A DNA stretch of 13,508 bases from an uncultured Alphaproteobacteria bacterium (lineage in GTDB: Bacteria > Pseudomonadota > Alphaproteobacteria > Rickettsiales > UBA1997), in NCBI GenBank assembly GCA_903959715.1, contig CAJBXX010000109.1, positions 1-13,508 of the forward strand. The letters are read 5' to 3'. Each line of letters begins with the position of its first letter. The stretch's first letter is position 1. The notes under the pieces were generated by a model. It was not told the DNA's origin, ran no database searches, and was given only the letters and a program-made list of their open reading frames with translations. Below are positions 1-7,615 of the stretch, in pieces. The position numbers and the translations under genes were made by a program.

Positions 1-1483
1 CTTTCCAGCCTTTTCTCTTCAAGAAAAATTCATAAGAATCTTCAAAGGTAAATGTTTTATCATCATCGAAAACTACTAATTTATTGGCGATTTCTTTCAA
101 CATGCCCTCATCATGCGAAACCATGATTAGTGCGCCTTCGAAGCTTTTTATCGCTTCTTTTAAAGAGTCGCAAGATTCCATGTCGAGGTGATTTGTTGGC
201 TCATCGAGCAATAATAAATTAGCGCCTTTTAACAAAATTTTACCAAGCATTACGCGACTTTTTTCACCGCCCGAAAGCACCGAAATTTTTTTATTGGCTA
301 AATCACTTGAAAACATCATGTTGCTACAAACTTGCCTTATACGGCTTTGCGGTAAGCGTTCATCAACTTTTTGAAGCTCTTCAAAAACGGTTGAATTTTT
401 TTCCAAACGATCAATATTCATTTGCCCAAAAAAGCCAATTTCAACTTTACTATGAATTTTGACCGCACCTTTTAAGGGTTGTAAATCTTGCGTTATAAGC
501 TTCAACAAAGTTGATTTTCCTTTGCCATTTTTACCGATAACACAAATTTTTTCACCATTAGCGATTTTGAAAGATAAATCATTGATTAAACGATTTTCGG
601 GATTGTAACCAAATGCTATATTTTCAACTTCGATCAAATTTTCTTTACTGGCAAAAGGCTTGTGATTGAAGGCGAAATCAAGGTTTTGAATATTATCTAA
701 TTTTTCTTTGACATCGATTTTTTCAAGCATTTTTACTCGCGATTGAACGCGACTCGCTTGACTGGCTTTGGCACCAAAACGATCGATCCATTCTTGAGTT
801 TTTTGTCGTTGTTTTTCTTCGTTGACTCGCGTTTTTTCATAAATTTCTTCTTCGAGCGCAATTTTTTCGCGAACGCCTTTAGTGTTGCCCGCTACTTTTT
901 TAAAACTATTGCGATGAAGTAATAAGGTGTGCGTAATGACGCTATCCATAAAATCGCGATCGTGAGTGATTAAAATCAACTCACCTTCCCACTCACGCAA
1001 AAATTCTTTTAGCCAACGAATTGAGTGAATATCGAGATAATTTGTCGGCTCATCGAGCAATAACATTTGTGGTTCGATTAATAATAATTTGGCTAAATTT
1101 AATTTAACTTGATAACCACCCGAAAAGTTTTTTGGATCCTTTTGGAGGTCTGATTCTGTAAATCCCAAGCCATATAAAATATTTTCGCCTTTCCAACCTT
1201 CATGTTCACGATCTTCGGGCAAAACCGAGCAAATTTCTTCTAAAACAGTGTTGTGCGTAAAGTGAATATGTTGTTCTAAATGCCCTATTCTATAGCCTCG
1301 AGGGATTTCAACCGCACCGCTATCGGGCTCTAATTTTTTTAAAATTAATTTTAAAAAAGTTGATTTACCACTGCCGTTGCGACCAATCAGACCAACCTTT
1401 TCTCGCGGATTGATAATAAAATTACCTTCCGAAAAAACTTCTCGTCCAGAAAAAGAAATTGATAAATCTTTAGCTTTAATCAT
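1..1483 (-). CDS. ABC-F family ATPase, 3' end cut by window edge
   Basis: This is a cytoplasmic ABC-F protein with two nucleotide-binding domains and no membrane segments. Family members bind the ribosomal E site and help stalled or drug-bound ribosomes; the exact role here is unknown. The first domain has Walker A at residues 34-42 (GRNGSGKST), a signature FSGGY at 120-124, Walker B at about 141-146 with DEPTNYLD, and the switch His at 174. A charged linker (about 200-265) is the place for the P-site tRNA interaction motif. The second domain has Walker A at 317-325 (GKNGKGKST), LSGGE at 403-407 and DEPTNHLD at 427-434. The ATG at 1483 starts directly before the first domain. About 494 codons are visible with no stop before the edge; ABC-F proteins are usually 530-640 residues, so little is missing. 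It lies 58 nt after the transporter gene. The subfamily cannot be fixed by eye. Confidence 0.95.
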   Translation of the reverse strand, partial: MIKAKDLSISFSGREVFSEGNFIINPREKVGLIGRNGSGKSTFLKLILKKLEPDSGAVEIPRGYRIGHLEQHIHFTHNTVLEEICSVLPEDREHEGWKGENILYGLGFTESDLQKDPKNFSGGYQVKLNLAKLLLIEPQMLLLDEPTNYLDIHSIRWLKEFLREWEGELILITHDRDFMDSVITHTLLLHRNSFKKVAGNTKGVREKIALEEEIYEKTRVNEEKQRQKTQEWIDRFGAKASQASRVQSRVKMLEKIDVKEKLDNIQNLDFAFNHKPFASKENLIEVENIAFGYNPENRLINDLSFKIANGEKICVIGKNGKGKSTLLKLITQDLQPLKGAVKIHSKVEIGFFGQMNIDRLEKNSTVFEELQKVDERLPQSRIRQVCSNMMFSSDLANKKISVLSGGEKSRVMLGKILLKGANLLLLDEPTNHLDMESCDSLKEAIKSFEGALIMVSHDEGMLKEIANKLVVFDDDKTFTFEDSYEFFLKRKGWK

Positions 1484-1541
1484 TGTTAAATTTTATAAAA
1501 TTAATTTTAAATATATCGCACAAACCAGTTCAAAATATAAT

Positions 1542-3509
1542 TTAGATTTTCATTGGCAATATTACCATGTTTAAGCCTTTAACATGTAGCCTTCTTTGCA
1601 TAATATAAGGAACATGGTTAAAGAGTATTTGGGTAAAAATATTTTCATTATCAAAAATAAATTTAGTGCCAAAAAATATAACATTTTCATAATCTTTGGC
1701 AACGCGATCTGTGAGTTGTGATAATTTTTCAACTATGTCAGTATCATATCCAATATAGGCTTTGGCAAAGCGACCATTGGCGTTGCAATAATTTTTATAT
1801 TTACTCAAAATTGATTTTGTTTTTCTACGCATATCACGCCATTTACGCTCTTCGCGTAAAGTATTGGAATCCACTTCGCCAACCGTAACAAAAATAAAAT
1901 TTTTGAAAATTCCAGGGAAAAGTTTTTTTATTTGCAATAAACAATTCATGCCACTACCAAAAGTTTGATCAACGATTATCGCCGCGGTCGGCGCTCTTTT
2001 GTCTGTAGCTTCAAGCAATGATGATGGACTTTGACATTGCTCATGAAAATCATCGAATTGCGATTCTTTTAAGGCTAAATTTTGACGAAATCTTTCGTAA
2101 ATTTTTTTAATAGACCAACCAATCGTTACAAAGACCGAGGTAATGAGAATTGTAATCCAACCGCCTTCATAAAATTTTTCAAAAATCGTCACCATCAAAA
2201 TGCTAAAACAAACTATAAATCCAGCGAGAGCTACCAACATTTTACTCAACCAATTTTTTTGTCTTTTGCGATGACGCAACCAATATATTGTAAGCCCCAA
2301 AAGCGATAATGAAAAAGTTATGAATACATTTATTGAATATAAAACTACTAAAATATGAACCGATCCACCTGTGATTATCAAGGTTGCAATCGCAGAAATC
2401 GCCATAAATAAAATGCCATTTTTTATTACTAATCGACTTGAAAGTGAACTAAATGATTTTGGCATCCATTCATCCGAAGCCATGCTGGCAACCACATTCG
2501 GACCAGCTAAAAATCCGGCATTGGCGGCGACGATTAAAAGCCCCGCCTCAAGAACCAAAACTATCGGGACAATAAATTGACCAAGTTTAATATCATTATA
2601 TTGCCAATTTTCGGTGATTGCGTAAAAAGTTGTGGCGTTCAAAGTTTGACCTTGAACCTTGCCAACACCCCACAATAAATATAATAAAATTATTCCGGCG
2701 GCCATAAATGCCAAAGAAATCGCTACCAAAAACATGGTGATTTTAGCGGTTCTAACTCTAGGCTCGGAAAGGGTGTTAACATTATTTGAAACCGCCTCTA
2801 AACCTGTGTAGGTTCCGCCTCCCATCGAAAAAGCTTTTAAAAAAACCGACAAAACAAAAACCCAACCAACCGCACTTTTCATTTCCGAAACCTCTGCCGT
2901 TGCTTGCGGAATCAATACTTGCAAACCATAACTATGAGCAAAAATACCGTAAATGATTAAAAAAAAGTGAGTAAAAATAAATCCTAAAAAAATTGGCAAT
3001 AAAAATTTGATCGATTCTTTCATGCCACGCAAATTCAAAAAAGCTAGAAATGCTACAAAGACAATGGCCATCACCAATTTTCCACTTTGAAAATGCTGTG
3101 GCAAAAAACTAAAAATCGCGTCAATTCCGCTGGCAATTGATATTGAAATAGTCAAAACATAATCAACAATTAATGCCGATCCCGAAACCAATCCCGCATG
3201 TCTGCCAAGAAGTCTGGTTGCTACTCTATAGCCACCTCCTCCATTTGGAAATAATTCAATTACTTGCGTATAAGCATATGAAATTATAAAAACCGTAATG
3301 GCGGTTGCGATGGCTAAATAAATTGCCAATTGAGTATGGCTTCCGAGCGCGACAAACGCCTCTTCTGGACCATAACAAGATGATGAAATTCCATCAGCAC
3401 CAAGCCCAACCCAAGCCAAAAAAGCGACCAAAGAAATGCTTCGACGCGTTTCTTTGTCAAAGAAATCGCGAGGATTGCCAAATAAAAAATTTCTTAATTT
3501 TAATAACAT
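1542..3509 (-). CDS. KimA-like APC/KUP-superfamily permease, probable K+ importer
   Basis: This 655-residue inner-membrane protein has about 12 hydrophobic segments (residues about 25-480) and a soluble C-terminal domain (about 500-655). It resembles Bacillus KimA, a proton-coupled high-affinity K+ importer. The residues I recall as lining the KimA potassium path have apparent counterparts here: D39 and Y46 in TM1 (GADGISSSCYGPEE), D116, Y117, T120 and S124 in TM3 (VDYVLTISIS), T235 in TM6 (YTGLEA) and perhaps Y391. The GGGGYR stretch at 90-95 and the FLNLRG motif at 157-162 are also typical of this family. The tail ends with HVKGLNMVILP, as in the KimA-type cytosolic domain. The ATG at 3509 has no Shine-Dalgarno sequence. 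It sits after the largest gap in the window, so it may have its own promoter. An amino-acid substrate is the main alternative; family assignment is firm, substrate is inferred. Confidence 0.85.
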   Translation of the reverse strand: MLLKLRNFLFGNPRDFFDKETRRSISLVAFLAWVGLGADGISSSCYGPEEAFVALGSHTQLAIYLAIATAITVFIISYAYTQVIELFPNGGGGYRVATRLLGRHAGLVSGSALIVDYVLTISISIASGIDAIFSFLPQHFQSGKLVMAIVFVAFLAFLNLRGMKESIKFLLPIFLGFIFTHFFLIIYGIFAHSYGLQVLIPQATAEVSEMKSAVGWVFVLSVFLKAFSMGGGTYTGLEAVSNNVNTLSEPRVRTAKITMFLVAISLAFMAAGIILLYLLWGVGKVQGQTLNATTFYAITENWQYNDIKLGQFIVPIVLVLEAGLLIVAANAGFLAGPNVVASMASDEWMPKSFSSLSSRLVIKNGILFMAISAIATLIITGGSVHILVVLYSINVFITFSLSLLGLTIYWLRHRKRQKNWLSKMLVALAGFIVCFSILMVTIFEKFYEGGWITILITSVFVTIGWSIKKIYERFRQNLALKESQFDDFHEQCQSPSSLLEATDKRAPTAAIIVDQTFGSGMNCLLQIKKLFPGIFKNFIFVTVGEVDSNTLREERKWRDMRRKTKSILSKYKNYCNANGRFAKAYIGYDTDIVEKLSQLTDRVAKDYENVIFFGTKFIFDNENIFTQILFNHVPYIMQRRLHVKGLNMVILPMKI

Positions 3510-3554
3510 AAATTTGTTTTAATTTTTTTTAATTTTAATCGTTATAAAAATTTA

Positions 3555-3574
3555 AACAATGCAAAAATATTGTT
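3555..3574. repeat. Short perfect inverted repeat before the transporter gene
   Basis: AACAAT and ATTGTT form a perfect 6-bp inverted repeat around an 8-nt centre, in the 93-nt gap between trpF and the KimA-like gene. Read on the minus strand it is followed by TAAATTTTTATAAC, so it could be a weak terminator for the trpF transcript or an operator beside a TATAAC -10-like box. I find no convincing -35 element. In DNA this AT-rich, a repeat of this size can occur by chance. Nothing else is recognisable in this gap. Confidence 0.3.
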
Positions 3575-3602
3575 AATTTTTATGCAAATAATCATTTTAA
3601 AA

Positions 3603-4232
3603 TTAAAGCTTTTCATTAACGGTTTTGATTTTTTGCAAAATATCGATAATTAATTTCGCTGATTTTATTCCTCGTTGCTCTTCAATTCCAGAAGAAATAT
3701 CAATAGCGTCTGGATTAACTATTTTCAAGGCTTTATCAATATTATAAACATTGATTCCGCCCGATAAAAAATAAGGTTTTGGCGATTTAAAATTTTTTAA
3801 AAAACTCCAATTAAAACTATCGCCACTTCCCGGATTTTTATTATCTAGCAAAAAATAATCAACATATTCGGCGAAAATTTTGAGTTTTAACAAATCACTT
3901 TGCTGTGAAATTGCAATCGCTTTGATAATTAAAATATTAGGAAAATTTTTTTTTAAATTTTTGATATATTCAACATCTTCATCGCCATGTAATTGAAAAA
4001 AATCCGGTTGAAAATTTTGATTTATAATTTTTAAATTTTCTAATGTCTCATTAACTACAACCGCAACCTTGTCGACATTTTTTGGAATTATTTTTGATAA
4101 GTTTTTTGAAGCAATCGGTTCAACATAGCGAATTGAATTTTTAGCAAAAACTATTCCGATAAAATTGCATCCATTATCAATCGCAATTTTAATTGTTTTT
4201 TGTTCAACAAAGCCACAAAGCTTAATTTTCAT
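3603..4232 (-). CDS. trpF: Phosphoribosylanthranilate isomerase
   Basis: TrpF converts N-(5-phosphoribosyl)anthranilate to CdRP, an Amadori rearrangement in tryptophan synthesis, in the cytoplasm. The 209-residue length is normal for this single-domain TIM barrel. Visible motifs are KLCG at 4-7 with the expected general base Cys6, FQLHGDE at 79-85, LLD with the likely general acid Asp130, the glycine-rich GSGDSFNW at 135-142, LSGGI at 156-160 and DISSGIE at 178-184 in the phosphate-binding region. The usual GIKD after this reads GIKS (S191), a small deviation. It begins 3 nt after ybaB, so the two are probably co-transcribed. No other trp gene is in the window. The ATG at 4232 places KLCG at the very N-terminus, as in the family. 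Confidence 0.95.
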   Translation of the reverse strand: MKIKLCGFVEQKTIKIAIDNGCNFIGIVFAKNSIRYVEPIASKNLSKIIPKNVDKVAVVVNETLENLKIINQNFQPDFFQLHGDEDVEYIKNLKKNFPNILIIKAIAISQQSDLLKLKIFAEYVDYFLLDNKNPGSGDSFNWSFLKNFKSPKPYFLSGGINVYNIDKALKIVNPDAIDISSGIEEQRGIKSAKLIIDILQKIKTVNEKL

Positions 4233-4235
4233 ATT

Positions 4236-4550
4236 TTAGAATTTGAAACCCGGTGGCAATGGAATCCCAGCTGTAGCACCGCGGATTGCTTCGCCAGAAC
4301 TATCATCTGATTTTTTCTTGGCGTCGTTAAAAGATGCAATAATTAAATCTTCGAGAATTTCAATTTCATCTTTGGAAATTAATGACGGATCAATCATTAC
4401 TTTTTTCGCTACGCCACCGCCATTAACAATAACCTTGACCAATCCACCACCGGAGGAACCTTCATATTCCTTGTTAGCAAGTTCGGCTTCGACTTTTTTC
4501 ATCTTTTCTTGCACCTGTTGAGCTTGGCGCATCAATGCTTTAATATCCAT
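4236..4550 (-). CDS. ybaB: YbaB/EbfC nucleoid-associated DNA-binding protein
   Basis: This 104-residue protein is a small dimeric DNA-binding protein that coats the nucleoid and affects gene expression. It begins with the typical MDIKALMRQAQQVQEKMKK helix, rich in Gln, Lys and Met. It continues with the SSGGGLVKVIVNGGG strand region (about 32-46) and the conserved DPSLI and IEILEDLI segments, and ends PLPPGFKF, a classic YbaB C-terminus. In many bacteria ybaB lies beside dnaX and recR; here it is between dacA (11-nt gap) and trpF (3-nt gap), so that usual link is missing. The ATG at 4550 gives the expected full-length start and has no Shine-Dalgarno sequence. Confidence 0.96.
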   Translation of the reverse strand: MDIKALMRQAQQVQEKMKKVEAELANKEYEGSSGGGLVKVIVNGGGVAKKVMIDPSLISKDEIEILEDLIIASFNDAKKKSDDSSGEAIRGATAGIPLPPGFKF

Positions 4551-4561
4551 ATTCTAAATTT

Positions 4562-5740
4562 TTAAATTTGATTTAATAAATTGTTAATTTTGTATTCTAA
4601 AATTCTTTTAATTTTTCTTATATATCCAACCTTGTCAATATTTTCTTTTGCATAAAGATCATATTTTATGGTTCGCGAACCCTTGATGGAAACCGACAAA
4701 ACACCTATTTTAGAATCTTTTTTAATCGGTGCATAAAGCGGGCTTTTAAATTCGGTTTGAACTTTTATATCGTTAATTGATTTAGAGCGCGGAATATTGA
4801 AATCGATGCGATCTTTTATTATAGCCTCAACGCTTCTTTTATTTCCAAGCCACACTTTGATGTTTGCGACTTCGGCACCTTTTTCAAAAAAACTAATTTT
4901 TTTATAATTTTCAAATCCATAATCAAATAATTCTGTTATAATATTTTCACGAATTTTTGGCGTTGGCGCTTTATTTACAACCGCCACTAATCTTCTATTT
5001 TCTCTTTTAACAATTCCTACAATGCCATATCCGCCTTGATTTGTATGCCCAGTTTTGCCACCCAAAATGCCATCATAATTTTTTTTAATTAATGGATTAC
5101 GATTGCGTTGCGTAATATTGCGATAAGTAAATTCGGGGATGCTTAAAAATTTAGAATATTCTGGAAAATCTTCATATAATCTCATCGCCAAAGTTGATAA
5201 ATCGCGAAGACTCATGTAATGCCCCTCTTCGTGCAAACCATGTGGGTTCATAAAATGTGAATTTTTCATGTTCAATTCGCGAGCTTTGGAGTTCATGAGG
5301 CCAATAAAACTTTCATAATTTGATGAAGTTGTTTGCGCTAAAGCAATGGCAGCATCATTGGCAGAAACGGCAAGCAAACCCTTCAACAAATCTTCAATCG
5401 AAACAACATCGCCGTAATTTAAAAACATTGATGATCCAGTTTTTCGCCAAGCATCTTTGCCTATCATGCAACGATTATCAAGCCTTACCACCCCTTTTTT
5501 TATTTGATCAAAAACAACATAAGCCGTCATTAATTTTGTCATCGATGATGGCGAAATTCTTTCATCAGCATTTTTGGAGAGCAATATTTCTTTATTATCA
5601 ATATCCATTAAAAAATAATATTGACCCCGGTTTAAGTTTTGATAAACCTCATTGGCAAAAGATTCGCTCGCTCCAAAAAATATCGTAAACAATATGATTA
5701 AATTTTTAAAAACATTGCGAAAAGAAATTAAATTTGTCAT
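4562..5740 (-). CDS. dacA: D-alanyl-D-alanine carboxypeptidase (PBP5/6 class, S11)
   Basis: This periplasmic enzyme removes the terminal D-Ala from peptidoglycan pentapeptides and so limits cross-linking. The 392-residue protein begins with a signal peptide (hydrophobic about 11-29, likely cleaved after SFA or SFAN). The three active-site motifs of the SxxK acyltransferases are intact: SMTK at 66-69 with nucleophile Ser66, SAN at 126-128, and KTG at 229-231. Other family marks are RISPSSMTKLMTAYV and the NPHGL segment near 165-169. Residues from about 280 on fit the beta-rich PBP5 C-terminal domain. The basic end (YIRKIKRILEYKINNLL) may be the amphipathic membrane anchor. It follows two lipoprotein genes with a 15-nt gap. 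A SPOR protein next to dacA recalls the rlpA-dacA arrangement of many proteobacteria. Confidence 0.95.
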   Translation of the reverse strand: MTNLISFRNVFKNLIILFTIFFGASESFANEVYQNLNRGQYYFLMDIDNKEILLSKNADERISPSSMTKLMTAYVVFDQIKKGVVRLDNRCMIGKDAWRKTGSSMFLNYGDVVSIEDLLKGLLAVSANDAAIALAQTTSSNYESFIGLMNSKARELNMKNSHFMNPHGLHEEGHYMSLRDLSTLAMRLYEDFPEYSKFLSIPEFTYRNITQRNRNPLIKKNYDGILGGKTGHTNQGGYGIVGIVKRENRRLVAVVNKAPTPKIRENIITELFDYGFENYKKISFFEKGAEVANIKVWLGNKRSVEAIIKDRIDFNIPRSKSINDIKVQTEFKSPLYAPIKKDSKIGVLSVSIKGSRTIKYDLYAKENIDKVGYIRKIKRILEYKINNLLNQI

Positions 5741-5755
5741 ATTTTTAAATGCATC

Positions 5756-6466
5756 TTATTGTAAATTTTTTTGGGAATTTTCAATTTTTTTCTCGGGTTT
5801 TTCACTATTATTTGAAGCCTGTTCAAATAATTTTACATAGTCATTTTTTTCATCATTATTTAGTAAATTTTTTTTACGAAGAAGAATTTTTTTCTCAACA
5901 ATTATTTTCTTCGAGAACTCTACATCATCAACGGTTCTAGATTGATTAATCGCCTTTATTGCCTCTTGAATGCTTTTTATCGGCACCAGCGTATAATTTT
6001 TATTGCTTGAAGATGATTTTACGCCAAAAGAATCGGACTCCGGTATGTCAATAAAATCAAACTCAACGCCACTAACCGAAAAAGGTTGATTGAGATATGT
6101 GTTATATCCTATTTCAAAAATTTTTGGCGAAAATTGCGATTCGGGACCACTCATTTTGCTATGTTCGTAAACTTCATAATCGGGGAAATATTTCTTTTTA
6201 TTCGATCCGAAATGAGCAATATCAACATAATCAAAAGTATTTGCTTTGTTAGAAAAATTATCCTCCTGTTCCGAAGGCTTGAGCAAAATATCCATGTTAT
6301 TTACAAGAGAATTTTTGGCAAAATCATCTTCCCTTTCTTTGTTAATTTCTTTTACTTGTTTGCTATATCTTTCTTTAAATTGTTTATCGCCAGAATCGTA
6401 GCTGAAATTACAAGATTGTATTGAGAAAAATAATAAAAAATATATTGCCCAATATATTTTTTTCAT
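5756..6466 (-). CDS. Unrecognised putative lipoprotein
   Basis: I do not recognise this 236-residue protein. It starts with a basic-hydrophobic signal (MKKIYWAIYFLLFFS) and a Cys at 19 in SIQSC, a weak but possible lipobox, which suggests export and lipid anchoring. Residues 25-75 are charged and probably disordered. The middle, about 93-172, looks folded: FPDYEVYEH, GPESQFSPKIFEIGYNTYL, VSGVEFDFIDIPESDSFGV and SIQEAIKAI stand out. The last 55 residues are Lys-, Asn- and Glu-rich, possibly helical. It starts 2 nt after the SPOR lipoprotein and ends 15 nt before dacA, so it is probably co-translated with envelope genes and may act in peptidoglycan remodelling; that is inference. It is one of few genes here with a clear ribosome binding site. 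Confidence 0.8.
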   Translation of the reverse strand: MKKIYWAIYFLLFFSIQSCNFSYDSGDKQFKERYSKQVKEINKEREDDFAKNSLVNNMDILLKPSEQEDNFSNKANTFDYVDIAHFGSNKKKYFPDYEVYEHSKMSGPESQFSPKIFEIGYNTYLNQPFSVSGVEFDFIDIPESDSFGVKSSSSNKNYTLVPIKSIQEAIKAINQSRTVDDVEFSKKIIVEKKILLRKKNLLNNDEKNDYVKLFEQASNNSEKPEKKIENSQKNLQ

Positions 6467-6468
6467 CG

Positions 6469-7386
6469 CTATTTTCCTTTAATTACAACAGCCTCATTGC
6501 CCGATTCAATGATTGAATCGCGAAGCTTTAAAGCTGATTTTTTAGATTTAAAAGGTCCGAAAACTGAACGATAAATTCTTTTATTATTTTTGTAGGCAAT
6601 TAAAACTTTACCTTTGCCAAACTCTTTTGTTTTAGCTAACCTTTCTTTTGCTCCGCGTGAATTAAAAAACGACCCAACTTGAACATAAAATTTGCCAGAT
6701 TTATCATAATTAATTTCTGGTGCCGACTCTGCTTCAACAATATCTTCTTGTGGATCCTGAGCAGAATTATCGACATTATTATTTTGATCAAGTTTTTGAT
6801 TATTTTTTGCATTTTTTTTGCTAGAATATGTAATTATTTTTGAACCTTTATTTGATAATTTTTTGTTAGAAAATTTAGCATTTTTTGCGATAGGATTTAA
6901 TTCTAACTCTTCTTCTTGAAGGTTATTCGCGTTGTTATTTTTTGATTTCGTTTCAACTTCCTTATTATTATTTTTTTCACTTTCTTTGGAAAAATCATAT
7001 TCGACAACTGGAGTTTTTTCATTCGATTCAGAATCTTTAAATTCAGCGACGGGACTTGTATTTTCTGATGAAATTATTGGCTGATTATTTTTTAAATTGT
7101 TTGAAGGAAAATTTAAATCTGGCGTTCTATTTTTGCTAGCATAAGCGTTTCTGGAATCGATTAAATTTTTTGCAGGATATTCTGACGAATTTTGCTCTGA
7201 ATTATAAGAAGATTGCCCCGCCATTATTCTGGCGTTAGCCTCTGGCACTCTAGTTTTTATGGCTTTTGGATTTCCTTGTAAATCAACAAATCTGATTTCG
7301 GTTTTTTGCTCTTCTTTGTCGCTTGAGCAACTAGCAGTTAAGACCAATAAAAAAACAATAAAAAATTTTAAATAATTCATTTTCAT
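6469..7386 (-). CDS. SPOR-domain lipoprotein
   Basis: SPOR domains bind denuded peptidoglycan glycan strands at the septum. I chose the ATG at 7386 (305 residues); the frame also opens with a GTG at 7392 and a second ATG at 7380. A signal peptide leads to Cys20 in LTASC, a possible lipobox. Residues about 31-58 (RFVDLQGNPKAIKTRVPEA) look like a conserved N-terminal block of alphaproteobacterial SPOR proteins, from memory. Residues about 60-225 form an Asn/Lys/Ser/Glu-rich linker likely to be disordered. The SPOR domain fills about 231-305, starting FYVQVGSF and including YRSVFGPF. It lies two genes upstream of dacA, where many proteobacteria carry rlpA. No double-psi barrel of RlpA is visible, so this is either a separate SPOR protein or an RlpA relative that has lost its catalytic part. 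Confidence 0.88.
   Translation of the reverse strand: MKMNYLKFFIVFLLVLTASCSSDKEEQKTEIRFVDLQGNPKAIKTRVPEANARIMAGQSSYNSEQNSSEYPAKNLIDSRNAYASKNRTPDLNFPSNNLKNNQPIISSENTSPVAEFKDSESNEKTPVVEYDFSKESEKNNNKEVETKSKNNNANNLQEEELELNPIAKNAKFSNKKLSNKGSKIITYSSKKNAKNNQKLDQNNNVDNSAQDPQEDIVEAESAPEINYDKSGKFYVQVGSFFNSRGAKERLAKTKEFGKGKVLIAYKNNKRIYRSVFGPFKSKKSALKLRDSIIESGNEAVVIKGK
6475..6479 (-). promoter_or_regulatory. Shine-Dalgarno site of the unrecognised lipoprotein gene
   Basis: The minus strand reads AAGGAAAATAGCGATG, with AGGA 8 nt before the ATG at 6466. The site lies inside the last codons of the SPOR gene, which ends TAG 2 nt before this ATG, so translational coupling is likely. It stands out because most other starts in the window have no such sequence. 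Confidence 0.6.
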
Positions 7387-7459
7387 TTTCACTTTTATTT
7401 AAATTAAGAATGCTTTTAAATTAAACTTTAAAACTTCAAAAACAATATAAATTATAAAT

Positions 7460-7609
7460 TTATTTTTTAGGATTATCTTCAAACAAAATTCTATTTGAAG
7501 CGCCATCTAAATCGTCATATTGTTTATTTTTAACCGTCCATAAAAATGCCACGAGACCACAAACCCCTAAGAGCAAAGTAATTGGAATTAAAAATAATAA
7601 AATGCTCAT
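7460..7609 (-). CDS. ccoS: cbb3-type cytochrome oxidase assembly protein CcoS
   Basis: This very small gene encodes 49 residues. It has one N-terminal membrane segment (MSILLFLIPITLLLGVCGLV, about 2-24) followed by a short polar tail with YDDLDGASNRILFED at 31-45. This is the characteristic CcoS pattern, in which a membrane anchor is followed by a DDLDG...RIL block. CcoS is needed for cofactor insertion into the catalytic CcoN subunit of cbb3 oxidase; its mechanism is unclear. It starts 6 nt after the stop of ccoI and completes the usual ccoH-I-S order. There is no Shine-Dalgarno sequence, so translation probably depends on coupling to ccoI. After it come 73 nt with no recognisable gene and no clear terminator. 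Confidence 0.93.
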   Translation of the reverse strand: MSILLFLIPITLLLGVCGLVAFLWTVKNKQYDDLDGASNRILFEDNPKK

Positions 7610-7615
7610 TGGTTT

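Noticed and set aside
1484..1541. Possible promoter before the ABC-F gene (TTGAAC, TATATT, TATAAA-like strings)
   Set aside because: No pair of boxes has acceptable spacing and sequence; the background composition explains them.
1377..1574. Plus-strand open frame across the ABC-F/transporter gap
   Set aside because: It overlaps the start of the ABC-F gene and the end of the transporter gene, and its product has no recognisable feature.
3510..3602. A tRNA or small RNA in the largest gap
   Set aside because: The 93-nt gap is over 80% A/T by eye and has no T-loop (GGTTC) or acceptor-stem pairing.
4243..4521. Plus-strand open frame of 92 codons
   Set aside because: It mirrors ybaB, whose product matches its family along its full length.
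5320..5688. Plus-strand open frame of 122 codons
   Set aside because: It lies fully inside dacA on the other strand, which has intact catalytic motifs. Its translation has no domain, signal or family-like pattern.
6086..6424. Plus-strand open frame of 112 codons with hydrophobic stretches
   Set aside because: It is antisense to the lipoprotein gene. AT-rich coding DNA readily gives Phe- and Ile-rich antisense frames, and no start context supports it.
7387..7459. Possible promoter or terminator between ccoS and the SPOR gene
   Set aside because: The stretch is almost pure A/T with several weak -10-like strings, but no paired -35 and no stable hairpin, so I do not report a site.
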